A stretch of 64,000 nt of DNA, taken from Ipomoea triloba. Its lineage: Eukaryota; Streptophyta; Magnoliopsida; Solanales; Convolvulaceae. Shown here piece by piece: positions 10,486 through 22,999 of this stretch. Position 1 is the stretch's first letter; each line of letters begins with the position of its first letter. The stretch spans positions 28,168,072 through 28,232,071 of the forward strand of contig NC_044919.1 in NCBI RefSeq assembly GCF_003576645.1, given 5' to 3'. Below the pieces are notes generated by a model. The model was not told where the DNA came from and ran no database searches. It saw nothing but the letters and a program-made list of their open reading frames with translations. The translations under genes were made by a program, and so were the position numbers.

Positions 10486-11075
10486 ACTATGGTAATATTT
10501 AATTAAAATCTAAATGAATTCAAACTTACCATTGAAGAATCTAAGAAAAAATATTGTTTATGCATGTGCATGGTAATTATAATGTGAAAAGATAACAGAA
10601 GTTATAACGGTAGGGATATTTCTGTCCAAAAAATTATATAGTACAATTTTTATAGCATAAGGTACAACAAAAATTAACGGAAAAAACGGACCTAAACCAG
10701 GGGTATAACCTGTATTGAGAGTTATTATGTTTTTAGAAATTGTATGGTCTCATTATTATACTACATACTCCTTATATGCATAAGATAAATTACAAACAAA
10801 TCCACCAACCAAAAGAATCTGCCAATGATCAACTCATAATAACGATATCAAATAATATATTGAGGTTGTGTTTGGTTGAAGTCTTCAAGATGATGTTACG
10901 AATACCAAAGGATGATAAACATTTGTTCCTTGATGATGTACATGCCCAAGTATGGTAAGCATTTAGACTTCTTACGAATACCATTGTTTTGATCACTCAC
11001 CATTTCATCGCCTATGATTGCAATCCAATTTGCAAAGTACTCAAATTGTTTGATATCCAACACCAAGATTACTCC
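10486..11075. other. No gene recognised
   Basis: AT-rich. Around 10930-10955 there is a 22-bp match (TGATGTACATGCCCAAGTATGG) to the start of intron 2 of the J-domain gene near 50150, so this may hold a scrap of a duplicated gene. Confidence 0.5.
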
Positions 11076-11162
11076 TACGGAAAATCGCATTTTTTGTCTC
11101 TCAAATGTTGTCTGATCTGCAATGTGGTTCCCTAAGTCAATTTTAGTTAATTGGGTCCTTAA
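11076..11162. repeat. Terminal repeat of a MULE-like family (left copy)
   Basis: The stretch from ACGGAAAATCGCATTTTTTG to TTAATTGGGTCCTTAA is closely alike, in inverted orientation, to about 48095-48195. The pair probably represents the ends of related elements, each near an Ulp1-type relic. The Harbinger-like MITE at 11163 is inserted in this copy. Confidence 0.5.
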
Positions 11163-12213
11163 CAGGGCGTTTGGTTGGAGGGAAGGAATATATTAAGTGG
11201 GAAAGGAATTGCAATTCCATGGGAAATGAATAATGTGAAATAAAGTGAGAGTTTAAATTCCAGTGTTTGGTTGGAGGGAATAAAATTACTAGGAATTTTA
11301 ATTCCGATGTTTGGTATACATGGGAATTGAAAGGGAATAAGTAGTATAAAGTCCAAAATGCCCATTGTTATTATTATTATTATTATGGAGTTAATTTCAT
11401 TTTTGGTCCTAGATTTATAGGTGACAATCCATTTTTAGTCCTTTTTTATTAGAACATCCTCATTTGGTCATAGTATTATTGTTGCATGACCAATTTTAGT
11501 CATCCTACAACAAAATCATTAAAATATCGTTAAATACAAAGACATTTCAATCTTTTTTATACAAAGTATGTTGAATCGCTATATTTTTTATGTTTATTTT
11601 TTTTTTGAAAACATTCATAATTGAAGAACAAAATGTCATTGTATTTGATAATATTTACACTGATTTATTGATAAAGGACCAAAATTGGTCTTGCCACAAT
11701 AACACTAGGATCAAAAGTGGATGTTCTAATAAAAAAGGACTAAAAGTGGATTGTCACCTATAAATCTATGACAAAAAATGGAATTAAGTCTTATTATTAT
11801 TATTATTATTATTATTAAAAGACAAGTACACAAAAAATATAACATATTAAATTCAAATACCACTCATCTACCATATCTCTTGAACTAGATATATTGTAAT
11901 TAATTTTCATGCAAATACTTCATCAAATGTATTAACTATTTAAGAGTTATGAGAAAACAAGATAATACATGGTATTAACTAAAAGAGAAGGTCAGCCATC
12001 AATTTTAGGTTAAAAAAGATAAGGGTAATTTTGTCTCAAGAGTATCTTTTTTTATTCCTAAAATCCATGGAATTGAAATCCCAAGCGGGGGGAGGCATGA
12101 GATTCTAATTCCATGAAAATGAGGGAATTGCAATTCCCTCCAACCAAACGAATTTAGTTACCTTCGGAATTAGGTGGGAATGGAATTTAAATTCCTTCCA
12201 ACCAAAAACCCTG
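11163..12213. mobile_element. Harbinger/Tourist-like MITE
   Basis: The left end CAGGGCGTTTGGTTGGAGGG and right end CCAACCAAAAACCCTG are imperfect inverted repeats, followed by further inverted GGAATT-rich words. The element is flanked by TTAA on both sides (11159-11162 and 12214-12217), compatible with the TAA/TTA preference of the superfamily. A second MITE is nested at 11388-11790. Confidence 0.8.
11388..11790. mobile_element. Nested long-TIR MITE
   Basis: The ends are inverted complements for about 90 bp (GATTTATAGGTGACAATCC is shared exactly by both arms). The element sits in a TTA trinucleotide tract, so its target duplication cannot be resolved. Long TIRs suggest the Mutator superfamily. 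Confidence 0.75.
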
Positions 12214-12289
12214 TTAATGTTTAATTAAGATTGGGGGTAGTTTTGTCATTGTCTGATTGCTTTAATTATGGTAATTGAATTTTTCTTTT

Positions 12290-12452
12290 TGAGTACTATT
12301 GACTCTGTTACAATGTAGTATCTGTTCATAAATACTTTCTCAACCTGAAGCACAAAGAGTCAACAGTTGCCTCAGGCTCGAACCCACTCCCATCATCCAT
12401 ATAGGAGTATTAATCGGGACACCGGATGCCACTAGACCACAAGGTCTTTGGC
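12290..12452 (-). mobile_element. tRNA-derived SINE
   Basis: Read on the minus strand, the head has TGGTCTAGTGG, a perfect Pol III A box, and about 40 bp later GGTTCGAGCC, a B box. The tail runs to the 3' part also seen at 5871-5946. A related, weaker copy is at 46230-46330. Confidence 0.82.
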
Positions 12453-14099
12453 ATGGTAGTTGAAATGTTGAATTGTAATGTCTGTCTGATTCCTTTTTCA
12501 CGGATGTTCCATATGCCATAATACTTCCTTTTGCAGTTTTCAAGCCAACCGTTGCCTTTTGCGTTTCTTGGGGTTCTCGATTTTTCCGACGGTGGAGTGA
12601 GGGAGCAAGTGAGGCGGGTGGTTTGGTTTTTGGCCGAAATAGTTTGCAGCGATGTCTGATGTTGGTGGTGAGCGTCGTTGCAATCAGAGGTCCGGCGAGG
12701 AGTGACCTGAGCGAATAGAGGTAGGGTTTTATTTTACGTTTTGTTTTGTTTTTTTTTTTTGGTTAGTTGATTTGGGTTTTTTTGCTACTATCTTCATTCC
12801 TTAATGGTGTTTTTGCATTGCTTTCCTCGTGTTCAGCATACAGAATTTGAAGTACACCCGTCGGTTCCCTCTAATGGACAAATCAGTCTTCTATACTTTA
12901 ATTCGTTAATTATTTACTTCTCATTCCATTTCTTTGGTAATTCTAAGTTGATCTAATAGTTAACTTTAAAAAAATAGTAATCACAGTCACCCATATATAT
13001 TTAGATTTTAAAGTTGAAAGCGGTTGATATCATCGTAGATTGATTTCTTTGTTCAGAATATTGTATGTGGATGAATAACAATTGGGTGCCACTATTGGGA
13101 AAATTGTGTGCTGAGTGTATATGTTTTTGGTGGTTGGGAAAATCCCTAAGTAGAAAACTGAACATTTATTAAAATAATTATCATGAGTTTGTAATTTTTG
13201 AGGATATAATTGTGCTTCTAATAGTTTTATTGTTCTTAGTGTGTGTGTGTTTTTTAAAAATGTTTTGACACTTTGTTTGTCTGTTTTTTTTTTTTTTTTT
13301 GGGGAACTTTTTGTCAGTTTGGCAGTTTGGTTTGGAGGTTTTAATTTTTGTATTTGTTTATTTCATTTAAATTTTAAAGTTTAAGATTTAGGGTATCATA
13401 GTAGATTGATTTCTTTGTTCAGAATATTGTGTGCCGTGGATTAGAATTTGTGTGCCAATGGGAAATTTGTGTGCTGCGTATGTATGTTGTTGGTGGTGGG
13501 AAGGAATTAATGTCGTTGTATGTATGTGATGAATAACAACGGTAAGTAGGGTGTGCCACTGGTATTTTCAATACTTTGGTCTTTTAGTCTTTATTTTTTA
13601 TCATTATTGCATGGTTTCACTGGTTATTATGTGTGTCACATGTGTTATTGGGTTATGCCTCGGGGGTTGTAAAGTTTAACTGTCTTTAGTGATAGGGTGT
13701 GCCTTGTTTGGTTATACGAAATCTTTGTTGGTTTAGGAATTAATGTTCCACGGTTGGTTTAGGTGTGTGCCTTTGCTGGTTGTAATATTTGCCTTTTTGG
13801 GTATTGTGTGTTTCTTGGTTGGTTATTTCCAATCTTTATTTTTTTTGGTAATTTATTTTTGGTGTATTTATAAATTTAAATCGTACAGATAAAGTTAACC
13901 ATGCATTTGATTTTTAATTAAATTATGTTTTTTTTTCTAAATTCAATTGTGTTTCTTTGGTTTGTTCTTTTATTGTCTTTTTTTAAATTACTATTATATT
14001 TGGGTTATACTTTCAGGTTTTTGCTGTTGTGTGTAATGTGTGCCACGTTGTGTTAACTGTGTGCCATATTTGTTATACTTTGTGTTGTGGTAATCATTT
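12453..14099. other. Non-coding 5' part of a putative MULE/Ulp1 relic
   Basis: A GC-richer patch at 12560-12730 is followed by T-rich sequence with many TGTGTGCC words. I see no intact gene. It lies between a MULE-like terminal repeat and an Ulp1-like fragment, so it may be the body of one decayed element. Confidence 0.4.
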
Positions 14100-14545
14100 T
14101 TGTGTGTTTGCTGTTGTCAGCAAAAAATCAGCGGGGCACCTTTAGTGGGGTGTTCATCTCAGATTGAGAATGTTGATGATGATTTTGTTGATGGTCCTAA
14201 TGTTGTTAGGGATGGGGTTCGTCAGGATCCTTCGTCTGATGCTCCGGATATTGAGTTATCTACAGAACAACGGATAGCGTTTCCTACTGTTAGAGTTAGG
14301 GTTTCACATGCTTATTTGGTAGATGCGTTGGAGTGTATCTTATGCGCCATATGGAGAGTTATGATGGGGAAGGTGTAGTTGCATGGGATTGTTGGCTCGT
14401 TAAGGGTGACCAAGCTGCAATTGATCGCTTACGATTGCACTACATGAAAGAGATATGCACGACAAGTATAAATTCTCACTGTACAAGCAATGCAGCACGT
14501 GCACTACGATTTCTGTCACCTCCTTTGGCTACCCACAAGAAGTGA
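14100..14545 (+). pseudogene. Ulp1-type (C48) protease C-terminal relic
   Basis: Two overlapping frames carry the signal. From about 14330 the reading YLMRHMESYDGEG, WDCWLVKGDQ and RLRLHYMKEI resembles the end of Ulp1-like proteases carried by plant MULEs. The preceding frame (14100-14330) supplies an upstream part, so a frameshift lies near 14325. The catalytic His is not identifiable. Confidence 0.5.
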
Positions 14546-14612
14546 TTTAGTTTTGCAGTTATTGCTTATGAGTTGTTAGTCGTTGCTTACGAGTTGTTTT
14601 TTCTTTTGCTTT

Positions 14613-14682
14613 TTAGGCACACATTTATGCTTTTTGTTTTCAGCGAGTTGTTAGGCACACATTTATGCTTTTTGTTTTCAGC
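14613..14682. repeat. 38-bp tandem duplication
   Basis: The word TTAGGCACACATTTATGC and its continuation to TTTTCAGC occur twice with a 38-bp period. Confidence 0.85.
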
Positions 14683-14791
14683 ACTGTTGGTTTTGCTCGT
14701 AGTTCATTAAGACATTCAGTACAATTGTTTTTTTGTTTTGTTTTTATAGTAGATTTTGACAGTCTGTGCCACACCACGACCTTTTCCCATG

Positions 14792-15811
14792 TAGGGGTGA
14801 GCGTCGGTCGGTTTCGGTCGGTTTTCGGTTAATAACCGAAATAACCGAAAAAAATTATGAAACCCTATAACCGACCGAAACCGACCGATTAATATGCATA
14901 ACCGAAATAACCGAAACTGACGGTTATCGGTCCGTTTCGGTCGGTTTTGTTTAACCGACAAGTCCAATTCAACAAAGTGTGAGACTATGCAGGGACTACC
15001 CGTGCAAATGTTAAGTAGTAAGTTACTAAGTTTTGTCAGAATGGTAGAGGTGAGAGAGGGAGGTTTGGACATGCAGGGACTCCTTCCTCCTCACGGCCAT
15101 GGCAATCCTATCAGTGTATTACTACTACAACGTAACTCCATAGCTTTGTAAATTATTATAGTTTTTCTTTAATTTTTGTTGTGGAAGTCGTAGAATTGGC
15201 GAAGTGGGTTTCAATATGGTGATTTTTTCTTTAATAATTTGGAGTGAAATTGTAGGGATGGAAGGGGTGGACAAGGAAAAAGTGCAGAGAATAGTGTATG
15301 AAATGAGCAAAAGGTCTATATGAAGGTTTATATGAAATAGAAAATTGAAACACATGCTCCCAGTATTTAAAACTCACTAAAGCTAATATATTTCATTACC
15401 AGAAGGTAGACTAATTCTTAAAGGCTTTTCTTTTTGGATTCCTTAATTTTAGTGATTGCATATGCTTTATGGTGTTTACAGCTTGCTTAAAAAAAACGAT
15501 ATTAGAGCTGGAAGCCATGAGTGATTTGTCAAGGATTTAGATACATGTAGATATGTCACCTCTACCTTAGTAATTATTTATTTATTGGACTTAGTTTGGG
15601 TACTAGACCTCATATTTTATATAAATTAGGCCTCGGTTTTTCGGTCGGTTATCGATTTTTTTGAAAAAAAACCGATAACCGACCGAAAAACTGAAATAAC
15701 CGACTTTTTTTGAACTATATAACCGAAACCGAACCGATAACCGAAATTTTCGGGCGGTTCGGTTATCGGTGATCGGTTTTTCGGTCGGTCCGGTTATTTT
15801 GCTCACCCCTA
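14792..15811. mobile_element. Non-autonomous hAT element
   Basis: The ends TAGGGGTGAGC and GCTCACCCCTA are inverted complements flanked by an exact 8-bp duplication TTCCCATG (14784-14791 and 15812-15819). Subterminal regions are rich in CGGTCGG and AACCGA repeats in opposite orientation, as in plant hAT elements. The interior (about 15070-15600) has no transposase. Confidence 0.94.
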
Positions 15812-15819
15812 TTCCCATG

Positions 15820-16979
15820 TGACCATGCGTTCTCCCATGTGTACTAATTTTGAATGTGTTGTGTGCCATATTTGCACGTCACTACGTTATCTTACTATTG
15901 TTTGTGTTTGCTCCACAATATCGTTCTCTTTTGTTAGTTCACCTTACATTAAATGGATTTCCTCTTCCAATCTTAGGCTGAAGTAAAATTAAGTTCATTG
16001 TGTGTTATGAAGCTTCGCAACATTTGCCCTCAATTTTACTGTTATGTACATACGTTCCCTTACGTTCGTTGTGTGTCTATTATTTTAAATTATTTGTAAC
16101 TATGTTGGTTTATACATTTGCCCCAAATTATTCAAAAACTAATATATAGATCAATTGGTTTTGGTTTTGGTTTTGGATGTCGATCTTCCGTTGTGGGCCT
16201 GGGATTTGCGACTCGTTTGCCACCTACTTCTTTCTTGTGTGCCTATCCGACTATTAATAGTCAACCATTTTTCGTTTACCTTATGTGCCCGGATGATGTT
16301 TATTGTTTGCTTGATAGTTTCTTCTTGCGTGCGGATACATTCATTAACACGTAAGGATTCATACAACCAAATTCTTCAAGGCAAATTGTTTGGGAAAAAA
16401 TAACGTACTCTATTGTAATGTTACAACATATGAAATGGACACCCTCGTCTAATGTCTCAAATCATTGTCCGATGTATGGTTTTATTGTTTCTTCGCATTC
16501 AAGTATACGTTCCTCGTCCTCTCCTTCACATGTTTCAGCCTCGCGCCCATCGACCTCGTACCCTTCAACCTCCAACGATTCATCATCCATATCCCGTTCA
16601 TCTGGCACACAATTTATCCACGTATGGTACACATTGTTTGTCAATGTGCCAACTATATAACCACATTTTTTGCATTTCATATTTCGCATATTATGCAAAA
16701 AAAAAAATTAAAAAACATCATCACACACATCGCTAAATCCTATATATTTCTATTATACTATTCCTGAAACATTTAATATATCATGTGTGCACACAATTTC
16801 ATCAAAATAAATACTAGCTACAAGCCTCACACCACCTAACACCATTCTCATCATTAATTGGAGAATTACCCTTACTCAATTATTTATCATAATACTACTA
16901 CAAAATCACATCCTTGTTTATCTTAAAAAATGGATTCCACATAATTTACAGTCTTCCTAATAGGTTATTTATTATGACT
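15820..16979. other. No gene recognised
   Basis: Only short open frames without family resemblance. It may belong to the same decayed element as the Ulp1 relic, which was split by the hAT insertion. Confidence 0.4.
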
Positions 16980-17670
16980 TGTGACGGTAATAATGTTACC
17001 GGTATTTTTGTATTATTAATCTCCGTGTCAAAGTACAATGGTGAGTACAATAGTGAGTTTAGTCTTAGTAATGTTGCGTGTGATAAACCAAGTGTCCTCT
17101 ATGAGTATGAGTGTCTTTTTATATGCCTGAGTGCAACGACTCTTTACTTTCACTTCAATGCGCAGTAAGTGACCTCTTCAATGTTCTTCAGTAAGTGGAT
17201 ATTAATACTGAGGAGCCGTTGGAGTGGCTCCTCCTCTTTAATGCGTAACGGCCTCTTTCACGTCCGTTCACTGCCTTCGGGTTAGTGCTGATGATTCGGG
17301 TTGGGTGCTGATGCCCAATTATCCTGTCACCAGTCCCCCCACTCCCTAGCCAATGACTGTGGTTGAGGTGGTTTGGGAGTAATGACGTGTGTAAAAATTA
17401 TTTTTTTTTGTTTTTTATTTTCGAACGGTAAGAGTATTGTAGCCGAGGCGCGAGGGTAAGGGCGAGGCCACTATGGCAAAGGTCAGGCCTCGACCATGAT
17501 TTTTTAATTTTTTGTGTGTGTTTGTGTGTGTGTGTGTGTGTGTTTTTGGGCGTTCTGTGCGTGAGCTCACTTCGACCAGCTGTAGGCTCGGTCAAAGGTC
17601 AGCTCTCCCGTCAGCGAGATCGGATCTCGAGTCGGCCCAAAGGGGGATCTGGATCGCGCCATCGGACAAC
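16979..17670 (-). mobile_element. Inverted LTR piece with gag start
   Basis: This is the reverse complement of the LTR found in direct orientation at 27240-27787 (and 17800-17965). The shared blocks include TGTGACGGTAATAATGTTAC, the GACGTGAAAGAGGCCGTTACGC block and the TG-rich tract. Near 17640-17665 the minus strand also contains the ATGGCGCGATCC gag start seen at 20691. It is arranged head to head with the next piece. Confidence 0.75.
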
Positions 17671-17680
17671 GATGAGATCA

Positions 17681-17965
17681 AGGCTTAAGGCTTTGCTACG
17701 AAAACACCACACTCTATTCTCTTAGGGCCGGCACGAGATCCGATCTCGCTAGCTACCTGATGGGAGAGTGTTTTTCTGGGTCAAGCCGGATGCTTGATTT
17801 CGAAAGAGTCGTTGCACTCAGGCATATAAACAGACACTCACACTCATAGAGTAGAGGACACTTGGTTTTATCACACGCAACATTACTGTACTGAACTCAC
17901 CATTGTACTTTGACACTGAGATTAATAATACAAAGACACCGGTAACATTCTTACCGTCATTGGTG
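17681..17965 (+). mobile_element. LTR 3' part followed by primer-binding-like site
   Basis: Same LTR family in direct orientation, ending TTCTTACCGTCA. It is followed at about 17966 by TTGGTGCTTTAATTGAGAGC, which reads like a primer-binding site, and then internal sequence interrupted by the solo LTR at 18024. Confidence 0.7.
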
Positions 17966-18023
17966 CTTTAATTGAGAGCCGAGATCATATCTCAGGCAAA
18001 CTTCACAAATCACAAAACACCCA

Positions 18024-20671
18024 TGTGACACCCCCAACCTCACACCAGCTGAGATAGCTAAAGCTTAACACAACAGCTGCCAATCTCAACCATCAAACGA
18101 AAACATAGCGGAAGCGATTTAAAACCTAAGGGGCATCATGCCACATCTAGGTATAACACAGCCTAGATGCACAGGCTAATCATAAAACGGACTAAGCTGT
18201 CATAGATATAAACCAAGATAAAATTCTCAAAACATAATCCACAATCATCGAAAGTACTCAAACCACTAATCCAGAGTATACTAATAATATCTCAAGGCAC
18301 ACAGGCCAAAACCAAAGTCTAAACAAGGTAAACTAAGGCTAAACATCCTCATAAGGAAAGCTCTAGCGCGCTCTCGCATAACTACTCCATACCTGGAAAA
18401 CACACAAAGAACCATTAGCAAAAGAATGCTAAGCAACCACCATTCACACCCGCAAGGAGATATAGATATACATAAGCTTGTAAATAGGTTTACACACCCA
18501 TATAGAATATAAACACCAACGAACTGTTCAGTAGTTGAAAACGATACTCAACAATAATAAGCTGAACGAATCACAAACCAAGACTCAGTCAAACAAAGCC
18601 AATAGCCAACAACAAAGCATAATGCAATAACGAACCATAACCGAGATCCATAAGGTATCGACCGAATTAGCATAAAGAGCTCACAAAACGGACCAAGAAG
18701 GAACCCCAACTCCAACCTCCAAACCAAGTCAACCCAACCACCAAACCAAGTCAAACCACATAGTCAGAAGTCAGGAGTCAAGAGTCAATCCCGGAAAAAC
18801 CGGTACACAGGGGTGACCAACCCAAAGGCAGTGGTCAAGAGCCAAACCCGGAAAACCGGTACACAGGGGTGATGAGCCCAATCACAGGGACCGAAGTCCA
18901 ATCACAGGGACCGAAGTCCAATCACAGGGACCGACAGTCCAATCACAGGGACCGAAGTCCAATCACAGGGACCGACAGTCCAATCACAGGGACCGAAGTC
19001 CAATCACAGGGGTAATCAACCCAATCACAGGGATCGAAGTCCAAAGTCAGAAGTCAATAGTCAATAGTAGCACAGTCAATAGTAGCATAGTCAAATCCAA
19101 CCAACAACCACCAACAACATCCACAAAACCACCATCACAACCTCATACTCCAACATCAACTCAAAGCAACCAAAACAAAGTGTTCATCTCAAATATGAAC
19201 ACAAACCAACTCCCAGATAGTGAATCAAAGAATCAATAGATCAAGAATACCAAAAATGGAAACCGAAGACATGAGTCAATACTCCAAGATATGGTATAAA
19301 ATACCCAATAAATGACATGAATAAATACTCCAAAAACATGGCAAAAATACCCAACAAAACAATCCAACAATAATCAGAAACAAAGGACCAACGACAGGCA
19401 ACAACAACAGAAGACAGTTCACTGGAATCAGATTCCCAGCAAACGTGCGGAGCACCTCAACGGACCACTGCCTTCCGCCGGCCTCCTCCGCGAGAAGGAG
19501 ACGGCCTCCCTCAACGGGCCTCTCCCTTCCGCCCGGACCTACCGTCGCCACCTTGCGGGGCACTTCGACGGGTTACATTGTGCCGCCCAAGTGTTCCGCA
19601 AGGCCAAACCCGAAACCCTTCCCAGAACAGTTCTGCCCAGATCAACAATCCAACTTCCAGAATACAAAATCAGACCAAATACACTCACATTTCATCCAAT
19701 TTAGAGTCCAAAAATAGGGAAATCCATAGCATCATTGATCATACAACACTAGGCAAAAGATCAAGATGAAATCCAACAAATATGTCCAAGAAATAGGGCT
19801 AAACAACAAGAATTTCAGGATTTCCAATCACCAATTAATCATCATATAGAATAGGAGTGTAAAATAGATTTTAGTGGACATGATGGTTACCTCAAAGAGC
19901 TTTTCCTACTCCAACAAGCCTCTAGCAAAGCTCACAAAGCCCCACCTTCTTGATGATCATCTTTTTCCCAAAGAACCCCAAAAGAACATTATAAGAATAT
20001 GCTAAAAAGACTATCAAAACACAAAATGCAAGATGGATTCTAGGATAGATGCACTTACCCACTCCTAACCAAGCTTAAAAGAGCAACCTTTACTTGAAAA
20101 CTTGTAGGGAAAGTGAAGATCAATTTTGGAGGATTTCCTAGATGAAAATGGCGTGTGGGATTTCTTGTAGGAGGAAGAAGGAGTGAAAGCTTTTAGGTTA
20201 TTTGATCATCAAAATATATATTAGGAATACATACAATATTTAGGGTGTAAGACATTTAAAGTGATGTGGGCTTAAGTAGCTTATAATATAATGGGTGTAG
20301 GAAATAAATATAATCAAGACTAGTAAGTTGGGCTTAATGAATTCACCCCTTACAAATTAATATAGTAGTTAGCCCATAAGATGTCTTAGAAACAATATGT
20401 ATATTATATAACATATGATCAAGAAATTGGGCTTGTAGGAATATTAAATCACAAATGTTGTAAGGGTCCAAATTGAATAAAGAATCCCTTACAAGAATAA
20501 ATCCAATTAATTGGGCTCTTGACTAGAATAAATAAATTAGGCTCATGAATATATATATATACAAGTGTATATATATTAAATTGAAAGAATTAGCCCAATT
20601 GGAAATAATTAAATTGCCCAAGGAATTAATTATCGAACGAAAGGCTTGAAATGAATTTACGGGGTGTTACA
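18024..20671. mobile_element. Solo LTR, 2.65 kb, with 5-bp target duplication
   Basis: The segment starts TGTGACACCCCC and ends GGGGTGTTACA, near-complementary LTR termini of the TG...CA type used by plant Gypsy (Tekay/Del-like) elements. It is flanked by ACCCA at 18019-18023 and 20672-20676. It contains no gag or pol, only an internal tandem repeat and a GC-rich patch at 19440-19600. It sits inside the leader of another retroelement. The Tekay assignment is inference from end sequence and length. Confidence 0.9.
18878..19043. repeat. 20/21-bp tandem repeat inside the solo LTR
   Basis: About eight units of CCAATCACAGGGACCGAAGT and a 21-bp variant (GACAGT) alternate. This is LTR minisatellite sequence, not a CRISPR, since there are no spacers. 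Confidence 0.93.
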
Positions 20672-20994
20672 ACCCAGCTCATCTCATCTGATGGCGCGAT
20701 CCGGATCCAACAGCTATCATGGTTATCGTCAAGTGAACAATGGTCACCCCTCGGGTGATCTTCGTGAGCAGCTCAACAGTAACCGCGAGGGAGATAGCCG
20801 TGAGGGTGATCTTCGCAACCAGATCAACAACAATCATCGCCGAGAGGGCGATCTCCGTAGCCAACTCAACAACCACCACGATGGGGGTCGCGCTCCCCTC
20901 CAAGTGAACGATGCTCCCATCCAAGCCGTGGACTCCCAAGCAGCAGCGTCACCTCCTCAAGCGGCGTCACCACCTCAACCTCCTAAAGTGGCGT
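20672..20994 (+). pseudogene. Gypsy-type gag N-terminal fragment
   Basis: From ATG at 20691 the frame encodes a short hydrophilic protein with three repeats of the form GDLR-QLNNN and a Pro/Ala-rich end (SPPQAASPPQPP). It is cut off by the LTR beginning near 20995. With 17966-18023 it forms the leader and gag start of the retroelement split by the solo LTR. Confidence 0.6.
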
Positions 20995-22175
20995 TGATAT
21001 CTACTATTTTGTACAATAATTCAACCCTTATTTTAGTTGTTTTAATGCTTATTTTCTTTATTCTAATGAAATTGAGAATTGTTTGTTTGTTATATTATCC
21101 CAAGAGTTGAATTATCCACAAGGAGCAGCAAAGGAAGAATTTTGGAGCAGTTTGGACAAGTTTTGGAAGAAAAGGAAATTACCAAGAAGAATAGGAAACA
21201 AGAATAAAAATTGGAAAAGAATTAGAAGTTTCCTAATGGGCCAATGCCCATCTATCTCCTATATATTCTACATATTCTCTACAAGTTAAGGAGGTTCCCT
21301 TTCAGAGTTCAAAACCCTAGTTAGTTTTAGTTTATTCTCTTTATATTTCCCTAGCATAGTTTAGATTAGTTTTACATTAGATTATTTACTTTCAAGCTTG
21401 AAATCTTGGATTGAGATTGAATTTGTTCTTTATCAGTTAAGTTCTCTTATTCCTTTATTACTTTCTTACAATGTTTATGGTTATTAATTATTGCTTTGTT
21501 TTGTTTACTCCCATCATGCGGGAGTAGTTCGTTTATGGGTTTGGATTAGGGATCCATTGTTAATCTTGATGTTCAATTGGTAATTAATTGCATAAAGAGA
21601 TTGAATCTTTTACCTAGGGTTTATGTTGATTTGGGAATTTTTTTCTACTTGTTATTGATTGATGGCCACAATTAATTGCTAGTCTAGGAGAGGGATTCAT
21701 TACAACGACAGTTGGATGAAGACCTCGAGCCTTACCAATTTCAACCTAATTTTCCTGCTATGAGAGTAGAGGTAATTTTAGGGGCTTACAATGCTTAGGT
21801 GTTTAAGGTTATGGTTGATGCATCACGACAGTGGGGCAATTTTAGCCCAATTCTCTTATTGATTACGAAAGTAGCTGAGTAGAATTCTTTTGTGCATTGC
21901 CCATATATCCCTTGGTTATTTATTCTTTCCCTAATCCTGAGTTGGTTGGAACATCAAGATTACAATCCCCCTAATCTGGCCCATACCTTTATTATATAGT
22001 TTTCACCTTAATCAATTGTTTTCTTTTAATTCACATCTTCCAGTTTTTGTTACTTGGATTCTATAAATTCATATACTCTACTACCTGGTAATTCACACAG
22101 TTTCGTGCCATAACACCAATCCTCAGCGGAACGACATTACACCCTTTTTTACACTCATCATTTGTGCACATCACA
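20995..22175 (+). mobile_element. 5' LTR of a Gypsy-like element
   Basis: The right edge is fixed by the primer-binding site directly downstream: the LTR ends ...CATCACA, then TTT and TGGCGCCGTTGCCGGGGA. The left edge is set where the upstream gag frame stops making sense, at TGATATCTACT. No matching 3' LTR was found, so the left edge is inferred. Confidence 0.7.
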
Positions 22176-22178
22176 TTT

Positions 22179-22196
22179 TGGCGCCGTTGCCGGGGA
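22179..22196 (+). other. Retroelement primer-binding site
   Basis: TGGCGCCGTTGCCGGGGA is a common plant Gypsy/Athila-type primer-binding site, usually attributed to a tRNA-Asp primer. Confidence 0.85.
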
Positions 22197-22813
22197 TTGG
22201 TTTATTTGGTTTTGATTGTGTGATTAATTTCTTACTAGCATTAGAGTTAGTGAATTTTAGGAGATCAAGTTTTATTTTTGTTTATTAAAAAAAATACAAA
22301 AAAAAATACAAAAAAAAAATAAAAAAAAATAAAAAATTGCTAATGTGCCTGCAAGTCTATATCTTTTTATTTGATTGAAAGGGATTCCCATGTTGGATCA
22401 AGGAGGATACTACGATTGTCAATCTTATGAGGGCAACCAATATGATGGATATGGAAATCCTTGTACAATTCAAGCCCCACCTCCTAACCATTACTATGAT
22501 GTTCAATCCCAAAATTTTCATCCACCACCATTCCACCCCCAAAACTCATACTCCCAATACACTCCAAACTACCAACATCCATACCCACAACCTTCACAAG
22601 ATTTCAATCCACACTACCAAAATCCTTACACACCACATTAGGGATGGCAATGTACCCCGTCCCCGACGGGTATCCCCGCCCCCGTTTGAAACGGGGACGG
22701 GGACGGGGGAAAATTTCGGGGATCGGGGACGGGGATGGGGGCTTTTTCTAATTCCCCGCCAGGGACGGGGACGGGGACGGGGATCCCCCTCCCCGCCCCG
22801 CCCCGTCCCCGAA

Positions 22814-22999
<186 letters not shown>

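Noticed and set aside
16118..16767. Cluster of short frames on both strands
   Set aside because: None resembles a known family and they overlap in conflicting frames.
18878..19043. Regular short repeats resembling a CRISPR array
   Set aside because: Units abut directly with no spacers, inside a plant solo LTR.
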